From positions 1-22,672 of the IMG/VR virus record IMGVR_UViG_3300027848_000107: a DNA stretch of 22,672 nucleotides; one strand, written 5' to 3'. This DNA is from a virus. A model generated the notes under the pieces. That model saw only the letters and a list, made by a program, of their open reading frames with translations. It did not search any database and was not told the origin of the DNA. The translations under genes and the position numbers were made by a program. This document shows positions 8,101 to 15,663 of the stretch, one piece after another (position 1 is the stretch's first letter; each line of letters begins with the position of its first letter).

Positions 8101-11100
8101 GCGAAAGCGGCAGCTGACTTTAACGCCGAGAAACAACTCAACTTCACCAACGTCAAAATCAAGAAGCTGCTCGCAGCTGACGCCGTTGTCGGTCTGGACC
8201 TCCCCCTGCACCCGTCTGTGAGTAATTTGATTAAGGCGGGCGATTTAGGTGCTGCGCTGTCCACTCTGGCAGACACGTCCCCTAGCCCGCAGGTGCGAAA
8301 CATCGCTGCTAAGTTAGCGGCTGTGGTGGGTAGTACCAAACTTGTTACCAAGAAAGACCTAAAGGCGGCTGACGGTCGCCCGGCGGCGGGCATGTTTGAC
8401 CCTGAGACAAACACAATAACGCTTGACGAAGGAACTGGTATCAACGCGCATACGTTGATCCACGAAATGACCCACGCTGCGGCGAGCGATACGCTATCGA
8501 ATAAAGCGCATCCGTTTACAAAGCAGATGGTCAAACTGTTTGAGGCCACAAAAGACTACCTTGGTACCGCCTACGGTGCGCAGAACGTCGACGAGTTTTT
8601 CTCTGAGGCTATGAGTAACCCCAAGTTCCGCGCCGAGCTTGCGACGATCAACGTCAAGGGCGAACCTATCAGCGCGTTGCGTCGGTTCCTCAACTCTACG
8701 GGTAACTTTGTGCGTCGTCTAATGGGGCGTCCTACTACTCCGCTGGATGCTATGGAGACTGTGGATACCTTTGTGGATGGTTTACTCGCGCCTGCACCGC
8801 AGTACCGTAACTCGGGCCAACTCCTAATGTCCTCCACCGCAGGTGGGGTTAGGAAGGTTCTGGACACGTTGGTAGACCGTACACAGAAGAAGTTCGGTAC
8901 TCCCGAAGCACGTGCTGACTTCCGCCGCAAGTTTGGGAACGAGGCTGTAGAGTTTTTTGAACAAGATGTTAAGGGCAGAGGCCAGAATCTATTACTTAAA
9001 CTCACGGGTTCTCAAGGACTGGCCGACATCGCCAAAGCCGCTGGTCTAGGCAATCTCGGATACAAGTTAGACCGTATTATGAACGAGCAGCGGGGTAGTA
9101 TCCGTATCGCTAACGAACAGGTGAAACGTGAGATCGACAAAGTCACGGCTTGGGTGGGTAGTGTAAGCGACGCCAAGAAAGAGACGCTAGATCGGTTGAT
9201 CTATAGTGACGAGTATGGCGCTACTATCTATCAGGTAGACCCGACGCTGACCGTAGAGCAGGCAAAGAAACAGTACGCCAAAGACTCGGACAAGATGGAC
9301 GTGTGGAACGCGCAACGTGCCGATTGGAACGCCCTCGGTGCGGGAGGGCAAAACGCATACAAAACTATGCGGAACAACTACCGTAGCCAATACGAGAAAA
9401 TGCGTGCTGTGATCTTCGGCGAGATCGACCAGCTAATGAAGGACAACCCTGAAGCGGCCGGTAAGCTAAAGAATGAAGTGTACGGCAAGCTGTTTGATAA
9501 GGGTACTTTGGACGTCTACTTCCCACTGGTTCGTGAGGGGCAGTACAAGCTGACATACTCGGCTAAGAAGCCTAAATCACCAAGAGATGCCTACGCGGTA
9601 GAGATGTTCACAACAAGACGTGAGCGGGATCAAGCGAAAGCGGAGGTGGAAGCCGATGGTTCGTTTACTGGTATCGAAACCTCCGACGGTGAGTTGACCA
9701 GTAAGAACTTTACGAACGCTCCGCCCGCCTCTTTTGTTGCGCAGACGCTCCGCACTCTCAGTGCTAACGGGGTTGATGGGGATGTGCAGACGCAAATCAT
9801 GCGCTTGTTCGTTAATGCTCTGCCAGAAACATCTTTTGCTAGGTCACTTCAGAAACGTAAGGGCACGCCCGGGTACATGACGGACTCCGTTTATGCTATG
9901 AAGTCCAAGGCGTACGACTTAGCGGGGCAGACTGAGAAGCTGAAATACGCTGCGATACTGCGGGCGCTGGACCAAGAGATCGAGAACAAAATAACCCCCA
10001 CTGGAGCCGCAGAAGCAAAGTCTCGTGTGGGGAAAACTGCCGAATACACCCGTGCGTCGTTTGACGCTGTTAGAGCCGAACTGTTAAACCGCTCTCGGTT
10101 TGCGCGCCAAGGTGCGAACAACAAAGATTTAGAAGCGATAGGACGTAGGCTCAACCAGACTGCGTTTATCTACACCATTGGCTTCAACGTATCGTCCGCA
10201 CTGGTCAACCTCTCGCAGGTTCCGCTGTTCGTGCTGCCCATGTTGGGTGGTAAGTATGGGTACAAAGCAACAGGTGTGGCGATCAAAGAAGCTGCCAGCA
10301 TAGTCACCTCGTCCAAGAACTCTATACTGGGCAACTACGACATTCGAGATGACGGTGTGATGACGGTCAAGAAAGCCTTAGATGTACCCGCGGAACGCCG
10401 CAAAGAATTAGAAGACCTCGCTCCACTTGTAGCTACAGCAGCGAAGCGCGGTCAGTTAGGGCAGGGCTATCTTGCAGAAGCACTGGGGCTCGAAGAATCT
10501 GGTCGGGTATCTCGTAGCGGTAAAGTAGGCGCTGTCATGGATAACATCTCCGTGCTGTCTGCGTTCGTGTTTAACCATGGTGAACAGTTTAACCGTCAGG
10601 TCACTCTCATAACCGCCTACAAACTGGCCTTGCAGAAGTTGGCGGAAGACAGCCCTAGAATGACACGGACTGAGCGGATGGACAAAGCCGCAGAGCAGGC
10701 CTTTTATGCGTCGCAGGAAACAAACGGTGGTTCCTTCCTAGAGACTGCACCACCTATCGCACGCGAGGGTGTCGGCCGCGTGGCCTTTATGTATAAGAGT
10801 TACGGCCTACAAATGTACTACAGTATGTTAAAAGCCGCTAAGGTTGCGTTTGATTCCGACAAGGGCAAGTTGTTTGGCGAAGAGGGTTCGCCCGAACGTA
10901 AGGCTGCATGGAAACAGCTTATCGGTCTGCATGGTGCGGCGTTGTTCTTCGCGGGTGTGCAAGGTGTACCACTCTACGGCGCGGTGCAGTTGCTTGTAGA
11001 CGCACTCTACCTAGACGACGAAGAGGACGACTTCGACACCATTGTGCGTAAGCACATCGGGGAGGGTTGGTATAAAGGCGCTATCACACAGTTTGCAGGC

Positions 11101-11748
11101 GTTGACGTTGCCAGTCGAGTAGCGCTTACAGGTCTACTTCTGCAGGAAAATCGTTATAATAACGACCCGTCAGTCGAAGAAACCATAGGGCATTACTTGG
11201 GCGGTCCAGCTCTCAGCGTGGGTAAGCGTCTAGTTCGGGGTGTGAGTGACCTACGGGAGGGTGAAACACAGCGCGGTATTGAGAACCTAATGCCCGTAGC
11301 AATCGCCAACATGTATAAGGGTGCGTTCGGGCGTTACGCGGATCAGGGTGGTGCCTTCACACGTAGGGGCGACCCGATCTACGACGACATGACTGGCGGT
11401 GAAATGGCTGCACAGGTGTTGGGTTTCCCACCCACAGAGTACACGTTCCGCCAAGAGCAGAACATGATAAGCAAAGGCATTAGTATCGCCGTCGGCGCGC
11501 GGCGTTCTGCCCTGCACAAGAAGTATTATGTGGCGATGCGTGTAGGTGACTTCAGCGCAGCAGACGAAGTGTACGGGGAAATAGACGAGTTCAACCGTCG
11601 GCACCCAGAGGCGGCTGTCACGCAAAGTTCGATCGAGCGGTCAATGGCACAGCACGCTAAGACCTCTTTGGAGATGTACAACGGTGTGACCCTCAGCCCA
11701 CTGTACCGCAACACCCTCGAACAGTTGCGCTCCGAGTACAAACAATAA
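5179..11748 (+). CDS. Giant polyvalent/internal virion protein: membrane-active segments, HEMTH metallopeptidase, PLxRFG-like C-terminal region
   Basis: This 2189-residue protein starts at an ATG preceded by GAGGGGG eight bases away. Ala/Gly-rich segments at about 71-100, 133-186 and 204-304 look membrane-interacting. Residues 310-960 are mostly charged, low-complexity and probably disordered. Residues 980-1190 contain TLIHEMTHAAA, with zinc ligands H1095 and H1099, catalytic E1096, and downstream DEFFSEA giving E1139 or E1143 as third ligand; this is the pattern of gluzincin-like peptidases in polyvalent proteins. YFPLVREGQY (1447-1456) resembles the PLxRFG signature of very large phage tail or internal proteins. 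Helical segments near 1668-1690 and 1905-1935 are hydrophobic, and the C-terminus is basic. Known relatives are thought to be packaged and ejected with the genome; function here is inferred. A second ORF is nested at 7163-7381. The gene ends at the arm junction. Confidence 0.8.
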   Translation: MAVHTLTLKDGSTRRVEAPRDTPVSELVGLANGQGSTSGEELVVQRAQERSERLAARGTPQYLAPLEPETGFLGDITSGFGTGFVGVGETAALGAATLLGEENELAARSRIQSVADAIKPNVSSGDTDDIAFKIGQTFGSIAGFAAPIALAAASAPAALPAAAVGTGIGALLGVGAAAGEASERAREGGATEAQRNAAIRKAAPIGLLEVAPLGRFMRSVDIPVIGQFIKDLGPKAVETIGQRITNAAITGGAEAAQEVTAEIVQNLAERGYNPERAIMEGTGGSALYGGGAGATIQFLVDAFTNSRKAGPGGAPLQITDQSGGPAPEGIAGLLPDRRESDAREAIGSAIEARGDISLPEMQDIVQRTQIPLPALERVVAEEREKRGSALAQRARTDMEATPETPAEGSPSRMAAAVADAKAGRSAVQSDIARNEQAAQEGARERQGLQAAERGDVAAFEQPDLFALQQEQEQRRLGEPTPVEPELDLQGSLGPQPQRTERDLVDMMDEESAFAAEIETEEAAKRDATQLRAESAAETAQGNMDTDRAAQTSEARTRVLQDTVATAGDIKQPVALRNAFESALSEAGLREPKATPQEMESLRRASGMLRAKDPAVEEVTTREDVKDPAQLEMEARVAPKGFTPLNKPAVSSVDLGQPLEVSNVTSQEAQPATSGRSVPPAIRDAGVQPQRRVPSPTPAAPLAGESTAPRDGGLGSPVVESRVPDGASGTERSALTQPTEFNRDALPGRKTETAGQVIPGVARTKDGNKLSADAEGRFAPKPAKSTAAAKAVDKEATTKEVRASLNKRWDDQATDEVKRGYDATGNQVKGDPFTATENRKILKLLETPVKSRDKDTLDAVTTYLGLYPNPAEGLYLAMQDVAMGTPQSRGDPLLKGTGGKAAGKAVKWAQENLDSNGKEWVRKSVIGIQKDLMSVADADLTVAQLKERGVTDALQMQRDKEALEAQREEAEAMLEAKAAADFNAEKQLNFTNVKIKKLLAADAVVGLDLPLHPSVSNLIKAGDLGAALSTLADTSPSPQVRNIAAKLAAVVGSTKLVTKKDLKAADGRPAAGMFDPETNTITLDEGTGINAHTLIHEMTHAAASDTLSNKAHPFTKQMVKLFEATKDYLGTAYGAQNVDEFFSEAMSNPKFRAELATINVKGEPISALRRFLNSTGNFVRRLMGRPTTPLDAMETVDTFVDGLLAPAPQYRNSGQLLMSSTAGGVRKVLDTLVDRTQKKFGTPEARADFRRKFGNEAVEFFEQDVKGRGQNLLLKLTGSQGLADIAKAAGLGNLGYKLDRIMNEQRGSIRIANEQVKREIDKVTAWVGSVSDAKKETLDRLIYSDEYGATIYQVDPTLTVEQAKKQYAKDSDKMDVWNAQRADWNALGAGGQNAYKTMRNNYRSQYEKMRAVIFGEIDQLMKDNPEAAGKLKNEVYGKLFDKGTLDVYFPLVREGQYKLTYSAKKPKSPRDAYAVEMFTTRRERDQAKAEVEADGSFTGIETSDGELTSKNFTNAPPASFVAQTLRTLSANGVDGDVQTQIMRLFVNALPETSFARSLQKRKGTPGYMTDSVYAMKSKAYDLAGQTEKLKYAAILRALDQEIENKITPTGAAEAKSRVGKTAEYTRASFDAVRAELLNRSRFARQGANNKDLEAIGRRLNQTAFIYTIGFNVSSALVNLSQVPLFVLPMLGGKYGYKATGVAIKEAASIVTSSKNSILGNYDIRDDGVMTVKKALDVPAERRKELEDLAPLVATAAKRGQLGQGYLAEALGLEESGRVSRSGKVGAVMDNISVLSAFVFNHGEQFNRQVTLITAYKLALQKLAEDSPRMTRTERMDKAAEQAFYASQETNGGSFLETAPPIAREGVGRVAFMYKSYGLQMYYSMLKAAKVAFDSDKGKLFGEEGSPERKAAWKQLIGLHGAALFFAGVQGVPLYGAVQLLVDALYLDDEEDDFDTIVRKHIGEGWYKGAITQFAGVDVASRVALTGLLLQENRYNNDPSVEETIGHYLGGPALSVGKRLVRGVSDLREGETQRGIENLMPVAIANMYKGAFGRYADQGGAFTRRGDPIYDDMTGGEMAAQVLGFPPTEYTFRQEQNMISKGISIAVGARRSALHKKYYVAMRVGDFSAADEVYGEIDEFNRRHPEAAVTQSSIERSMAQHAKTSLEMYNGVTLSPLYRNTLEQLRSEYKQ
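7163..7381 (+). CDS. Putative nested overlapping gene (72 aa) in the +1 frame of the giant gene
   Basis: A 72-residue ORF starts at ATG 7163, six bases after a strong GGAGG (7152-7156). The product is leucine- and glutamate-rich with an amphipathic helix (RQQVEEAFRLLSEM, about 9-22), a central LPLPRHLPENL segment and a second helix around MADWEALSWSLECLMEQ; it looks like a folded protein rather than a random shadow. Over the same bases the parent frame (about residues 662-734) is Pro/Ser/Gly/Ala-rich and apparently disordered, as expected if the nested frame carries the constraint. I know of no assigned function. Length alone proves nothing here, because the GC-rich parent gene gives other long shadow ORFs; the ribosome binding site and composition are the evidence. 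Confidence 0.55.
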   Translation: MSRVKKLNRQQVEEAFRLLSEMQGCNPNDEFLALPLPRHLPENLLHLEMADWEALSWSLECLMEQVARSVAH

Positions 11749-11776
11749 AAAACCCCTGCTTTTTACGGCAGGGGTT
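11741..11776 (-). terminator. Rho-independent terminator of the leftward operon
   Basis: A perfect 9-bp stem (aacccctgc 11751-11759 with gcaggggtt 11768-11776) encloses an 8-base loop. Read leftward, the hairpin is followed by a run of six T then ATTG, the classic intrinsic terminator. Read rightward, no T run follows, so it should act mainly on the replication operon. Its T tract lies within a few bases of the TAA of the giant rightward gene, so antisense readthrough into the virion arm would be blocked at the boundary. Confidence 0.85.
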
Positions 11777-11785
11777 AAGTCAGGG

Positions 11786-11799
11786 AGGAGAACGACATA
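11786..11799 (+). other. RBS-like relic followed by ATA
   Basis: The plus strand carries aggagaacgacat followed by A, giving ATA where a start codon would be. The same aggagaacgaca precedes the starts of the helicase gene (ATG at 17908) and the SSB gene (ATG at 15646) on the minus strand. Here it points rightward into the converging operon. It may be the remains of a lost gene start or a chance copy. Confidence 0.35.
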
Positions 11800-11808
11800 A
11801 GGGAGGTT

Positions 11809-11831
11809 ATACCGTCTGTGTGCGACGGTAT
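11809..11831 (-). promoter_or_regulatory. Inverted repeat after the last leftward gene, followed by AACCTCCC
   Basis: ATACCGTC (11809-11816) pairs with GACGGTAT (11824-11831) around a 7-base loop. On the leftward transcript it starts within the stop codon of the 75-residue gene and is followed at once by AACCTCCC. No T run follows, so it is not an intrinsic terminator itself. The same hairpin-then-AACCTCCC layout occurs after the SSB gene. Confidence 0.45.
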
Positions 11832-12058
11832 CACACTGTACGCCATATGCGAACCCCAAACATATCGCTCTCTATCCGCACACGTGTTTCAAACGTCCAG
11901 CTCTTAATCTCTGCTATTTTACTCACTTGTTTCTTGGCGTTATCGGTGTCGACACAGGGGACAAACACAGACGCCCCTACCACCATACTCCCCCAATCCA
12001 CGATTATCTTGACCTTGTCCGGGTTAAGATCGTCAGTCTTCATCGGCTTCTGATACAT
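11831..12058 (-). CDS. Small conserved-looking phage protein (75 aa), unknown function
   Basis: This is the last gene of the leftward operon. I chose ATG 12058, which has GGAAGGG ten bases upstream; a TTG at 12067 and an ATG at 12043 are alternatives. The protein is 75 residues long and ends with a basic-aromatic FGVRIWRTV. A central GASVFVPCVDTDNAKKQVSKI (about 28-48) alternates strand and helix. Short proteins with a GxSVFVP core and a GVRVWR-type end occur in other phages next to replication genes, as far as I recall, without assigned role. It overlaps the end of the primase-helicase gene by 26 bases, so translation is probably coupled. Small size and basic end would allow nucleic-acid or protein binding, but nothing proves it. 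Confidence 0.65.
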   Translation of the reverse strand: MYQKPMKTDDLNPDKVKIIVDWGSMVVGASVFVPCVDTDNAKKQVSKIAEIKSWTFETRVRIESDMFGVRIWRTV

Positions 12059-14840
12059 CTTGGCCAAGCCCTTCCAGTTTCACTGCGATAGTCCACGCGG
12101 ATGGTAGGTTGAAGTTGGTGCCTTTGCACAACCGTTTCTTGACCTTCTTGGCCCCCATTTGCTCCGTCAACCCGTCCACCGTGCTGATAAAGTCTATGTG
12201 CTGCTCACCAAGCCACTGCTTAAACGGTTTCTGTACAATGTAGAGCATCGACGTGTCGGGTTCATATCGGGCGACGATCGCGTTTCGAGGTGACTGTTCA
12301 GGGATAACTATCGGGACTACTCCACCTACACCCGCAGTCGTAGCAGTGCTCTTGATTTTAAGGACGTTGCTCCAGTTCTCGGCCACGTAATCTGTTATGA
12401 GCGTCTGCACCGTGGCCGTACTGTCGTCGACAAAAGATTTCACACGGATCAGTGTAGCTACAACCCAATCAAATAGGCGTTTGAGGTCATAGTCTATGAT
12501 GCCTAAATGCTTGGCCACATACGCTCCCGTAAGGATAGCCGCACAGCCCCCTGCCCAGAAACGGTTGACGCTAGTAAGCCTGGCGCGCTTCTCGAGGTTT
12601 TGCTTGATCTTCTCGAACTTCGTGGCGATAGCGTCGCGATTGTTAATGACGTACTGCACGTATTCCTCGGAGAAGTGGCCGTAGTTTAACTGCACGTCTT
12701 TGAACTGCGCCGCACCCACAGTAGGGTCCACATGGACACGTGGCATATCATCCACCCGCAGCTCAAGCAGTCGCTGCATCTCTGCTTTGACGTCACCCTT
12801 GGCCATGGCCATTTGCGCATACATGCTCACGTTACCTGTCGAGAACGCCAGTAGACGCCAAGGCATACCACGGACACGTTCTAGGTTGCTACCACCCGTC
12901 ATACGGTTCTTTTGTTTGCCCTCAGACAGTTGGTAAGCGTAGTCGGACGCCACAGCGCCCCGCAAGTTTGTCATCTCGTCCGTGTTCAGCAGCATGTTGT
13001 GCATGAGTTCTGCGCGGTTCCAACGGGCGTTCTCTGTGTCTTTTTTCATGCTGGTCGTGCCCGCAGGATCACCCCATATGGAGGACGCCGCAAACATGGC
13101 CGTTGTTTTACCCCCGCCGGTGTACCCGAACAAGTGAACGCCCAAACTGTACAGACCTGTGAAAGGCATAAGGATCGTACCAAACCCGCCGCACACGACA
13201 AACTGGTGCATCTCCATACCCTCTTGGTCATAGAACTCGAGTATTTCTCTGCTGCGATCACGGGTACCCTTAACAACAAACGCTTTAGATGATTGGATTG
13301 TCTTGCCCGAAGGCGGGTTGTAATCCACACCCGCAGCTGTAATCAGGCGGTCGCCTAACACAAACTCTTTCATCTCGGTGTCGTCAGTCCAACCGAATTG
13401 TTGGTGCGCAGTGCTGGCGCTTGTGGTGTGTTGTAGTTCGTTAATCCACGCTGTCGTGTATCTCATTAGTTTATCCAAATCTGCGCCAAGCGCGGTTATC
13501 CCCTGTGCTGACATGTGCTTGCGGAACTCTTCTTTAGAAGTGATGGAGGTCAGGGGTACGGTAAACTCCCTCACCCCGTCTCTCGGCAGGTGGAGTGCGA
13601 AGGCTACCACCTCACCCAACTCCGCGTCATGGAGCCTGCGTGTAACGTAGAAGTCGTAGTGGTACACGCACTGCTCGTCAGGGTTCCCGTCTTCGTCCTT
13701 CACGCGAATGTACACGCCGCCATTCTGTCCACGGAAATATGGGTTAGGAAGTTTTGGTATCGCGTACGTCTTTATGCCTGTCGCCGCGGCGGCTTCTACC
13801 ACGTTATCCTCGGGCGCAGCCTCGGCAATTTCCTTGGCCAACATCGCAGGAGTAGATATTTTACCCTTGTTGGGGCAGTCTACGCACCCTGCAGGGTTAT
13901 GACCCTCAAACGTATTACAGAAGTGCGGCCCACCTGTGTCCTGCATCTTACGTAGGGTGGCGTTAATGTTGTAATCTTCGTGCTTGTGGGACATTAGGTG
14001 CGCGGCCTTGTCACCATCTTCACACACGTTGGCAATAGATAGCGCCGAACGCCACAGGTCATACGACACTGTCTCTTGGTTTTCGATCACGTGCCTTATC
14101 TGGCCACAACCTGTACCACTTCTTGTACGTGTTAGTAGGCGTTTGAAACTACCCCGTTGGTTCTGGTGCATGGCATCGCGGAACGCGCTTACCGCACCGT
14201 TTGACTTGTGTTTGTGGGGTACTGGTATCGGGTCGTCACCAAGCAACTGAGAAAATTCGTCGAAGTCCACCATCTGCGGAGCCTCTAAACCAAAGAAGGT
14301 TACGGGTGCTGACGGGTCGCTCTTGTGGTTGTGGGTGTTAGGTACGCGGAGGACGCGGGCTACGTCGGACGTCACTGACCTGTCTGCCTCGAAACCGTCG
14401 GCGAGGCATAGGTTCTTCAGTCGCTCGGCCACGGGCCACCAGTCGTCTCGGCATATAGCGTGGGACAAAATCCAGTAGGCGTGCACTCCACGTCCCGAAT
14501 TGACCAGCGTAGGTTTCGGCAGGCTATGACGTTTACAGAACGCCCGCAGTTCGGATATTGCTGCTTTTTGGTTGGGGAACTCTTTGTCAGGTCCGCAGTC
14601 CAAGTCCAAAAAGAAAGACTTTAGGTGGGTTACGTTTTCAGCCTTGCGGGAACCTGCTTCTTCAAGCCTCCCTAGCGCAAAGTAGACGTCGTACCCAGCG
14701 GCATCGAGGTTGTCCGCGGCATCTATTACTTCGTTTACAGAAGTGTAGAACTCCTGCTTGAGACCACTGCTATTCGCGGCAAACACACAGTAGTGGCCGT
14801 CGTGTCCTAGTATCAGGTCTAAAAATCTTTTCGTTTCCAT
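12033..14840 (-). CDS. Primase-helicase: AEP-type primase fused to a P-loop helicase
   Basis: I chose ATG 14840 (935 residues); a GTG three codons upstream is possible. The N-terminal domain shows archaeo-eukaryotic primase features: FFLDLDCG with the metal-binding DLD (about 79-81), SGRGVHAYW (115-123) with the active-site His, and VARVLRVPNTHNHK (160-173). Next comes a Cys/His cluster C308, H314, C319, C322 resembling the zinc-binding PriCT linker. The C-terminal half is a helicase related to DUF927/SF3-type ATPases, with Walker A GYTGGGKTT (572-580) and Walker B LLNTDEM (617-623). The protein should prime and unwind DNA at the phage fork with the PolA and SSB of the same operon. The gene follows the SSB gene after about 60 bases containing a stable hairpin, and overlaps the next small gene. 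Confidence 0.88.
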   Translation of the reverse strand: METKRFLDLILGHDGHYCVFAANSSGLKQEFYTSVNEVIDAADNLDAAGYDVYFALGRLEEAGSRKAENVTHLKSFFLDLDCGPDKEFPNQKAAISELRAFCKRHSLPKPTLVNSGRGVHAYWILSHAICRDDWWPVAERLKNLCLADGFEADRSVTSDVARVLRVPNTHNHKSDPSAPVTFFGLEAPQMVDFDEFSQLLGDDPIPVPHKHKSNGAVSAFRDAMHQNQRGSFKRLLTRTRSGTGCGQIRHVIENQETVSYDLWRSALSIANVCEDGDKAAHLMSHKHEDYNINATLRKMQDTGGPHFCNTFEGHNPAGCVDCPNKGKISTPAMLAKEIAEAAPEDNVVEAAAATGIKTYAIPKLPNPYFRGQNGGVYIRVKDEDGNPDEQCVYHYDFYVTRRLHDAELGEVVAFALHLPRDGVREFTVPLTSITSKEEFRKHMSAQGITALGADLDKLMRYTTAWINELQHTTSASTAHQQFGWTDDTEMKEFVLGDRLITAAGVDYNPPSGKTIQSSKAFVVKGTRDRSREILEFYDQEGMEMHQFVVCGGFGTILMPFTGLYSLGVHLFGYTGGGKTTAMFAASSIWGDPAGTTSMKKDTENARWNRAELMHNMLLNTDEMTNLRGAVASDYAYQLSEGKQKNRMTGGSNLERVRGMPWRLLAFSTGNVSMYAQMAMAKGDVKAEMQRLLELRVDDMPRVHVDPTVGAAQFKDVQLNYGHFSEEYVQYVINNRDAIATKFEKIKQNLEKRARLTSVNRFWAGGCAAILTGAYVAKHLGIIDYDLKRLFDWVVATLIRVKSFVDDSTATVQTLITDYVAENWSNVLKIKSTATTAGVGGVVPIVIPEQSPRNAIVARYEPDTSMLYIVQKPFKQWLGEQHIDFISTVDGLTEQMGAKKVKKRLCKGTNFNLPSAWTIAVKLEGLGQDVSEADED

Positions 14841-14866
14841 ATGCACCACTCGCTGTCGGGAGGTTA

Positions 14867-14892
14867 ATCACGGCCACCGAAGCAGCCGTGAT
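14867..14892 (-). promoter_or_regulatory. UUCG-capped RNA hairpin between SSB and primase genes
   Basis: On the leftward RNA, AUCACGGC pairs with GCCGUGAU (8 bp). U-G, G-U and C-G pairs extend this to 11 bp capped by a cUUCGg tetraloop. The wobble pairs become mismatches on the plus strand, so the structure belongs to the leftward transcript. It lies directly after the SSB stop and is followed by TAACCTCCC, without a T run. A 3'-end stabiliser or processing site giving more SSB than primase is plausible. Read rightward, a run of six T follows, so it could also stop antisense readthrough. Confidence 0.6.
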
Positions 14893-14899
14893 ATATTTT

Positions 14900-15646
14900 T
14901 TAGTCGTCCCAATCTTCGAGGACAGAATCTAGGTCGTCGTTAGATGAAGGTTTCGCGACTGCCTTTTTGGCAGCTCTTTTTACCGGAGGTTTTTCCTTCT
15001 CTTCTTCGAACCCGTCGTCAGCTTCATCAGCTTCATCAGCTTCATCAGCTAACACGTTGTTGCTTTTAGCCGGTTTAGGCTTCGCGCTACCCGACCCTGC
15101 GAATGGGTTATCGTCACCACCCACAACAAAACCACCCTCGACAGCCCCAAACGGGTTACGAGCTTGCATTGGAACGTACTTGATAACCTGTACAGCTTTC
15201 AAACGTAGCGACACGTTTTGCTTGCCGTTGAAATCGTACGCGTAGAACGATACCGCGACACTTACGGTGCTCCCTGTGGTCAACTGGAAATCATCAGCGA
15301 GCGGGGTACCCTGCGAATCCACCTGCAAGGGCTTGGTAGTAACCTCACCTTTGTAGGCACCCTTCAAGTTAGCCTTATGGGTGTACGTACCATTATCGTC
15401 TTTCACGAATGGGTTTTCTAGTTTGTCGGGCCACTTGTCCTCTTTGTTCGCCGCGTAATGTGCCTTCATTTGCAGGAACAAGGCCTTGGCAGTCTCGCTG
15501 TTCATACGGAACTGGATGGAGAACTCAGCGTTTTGCTCCCGCGGGTCACACGGCATACTACGCTTTTTGTTCTGGTCGAACGCATACGTACGGTCCAGTT
15601 TGGGCCAGAGTGCTTCTACGTTTTCGATGATATATGCTTCAGTCAT
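14900..15646 (-). CDS. Phage single-stranded DNA-binding protein with acidic C-terminal tail
   Basis: This 248-residue protein starts at an ATG preceded by AGGAGAACGAC. Residues 1-165 form a beta-rich, probably OB-fold core like DUF2815/T7 gp2.5-type SSBs, with alternating strands (for example VSVAVSFYAYDF and VSLRLKAVQVIKYVP). A Gly/Asn/Pro-rich linker and a DEA repeat follow, then a Lys/Ala-rich stretch (KRAAKKAVAK) and an acidic end DDLDSVLEDWDD. An acidic tail with an aromatic residue is the hallmark by which phage SSBs recruit polymerase and helicase and regulate DNA binding. The gene lies between an HTH gene and the primase-helicase, as expected for a replication operon. Family assignment rests on pattern, not on a search. 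Confidence 0.8.
   Translation of the reverse strand: MTEAYIIENVEALWPKLDRTYAFDQNKKRSMPCDPREQNAEFSIQFRMNSETAKALFLQMKAHYAANKEDKWPDKLENPFVKDDNGTYTHKANLKGAYKGEVTTKPLQVDSQGTPLADDFQLTTGSTVSVAVSFYAYDFNGKQNVSLRLKAVQVIKYVPMQARNPFGAVEGGFVVGGDDNPFAGSGSAKPKPAKSNNVLADEADEADEADDGFEEEKEKPPVKRAAKKAVAKPSSNDDLDSVLEDWDD
15018..15050 (-). repeat. 9-bp microsatellite (DEA repeat) in the SSB gene
   Basis: On the plus strand tcagcttca occurs three times in tandem from 15018 and then partially. It encodes the acidic DEADEADEAD stretch in the linker of the SSB. The unit is in frame, so slippage would lengthen or shorten the acidic linker without breaking the gene. Confidence 0.85.
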
Positions 15647-15663
15647 TTTGTCGTTCTCCTATG

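Noticed and set aside
11820-12053. 77-aa plus-strand ORF opposite the last leftward gene
   Set aside because: It mirrors the 75-aa minus-strand gene, which has the better start, operon context and FGVRIWRTV-type end.
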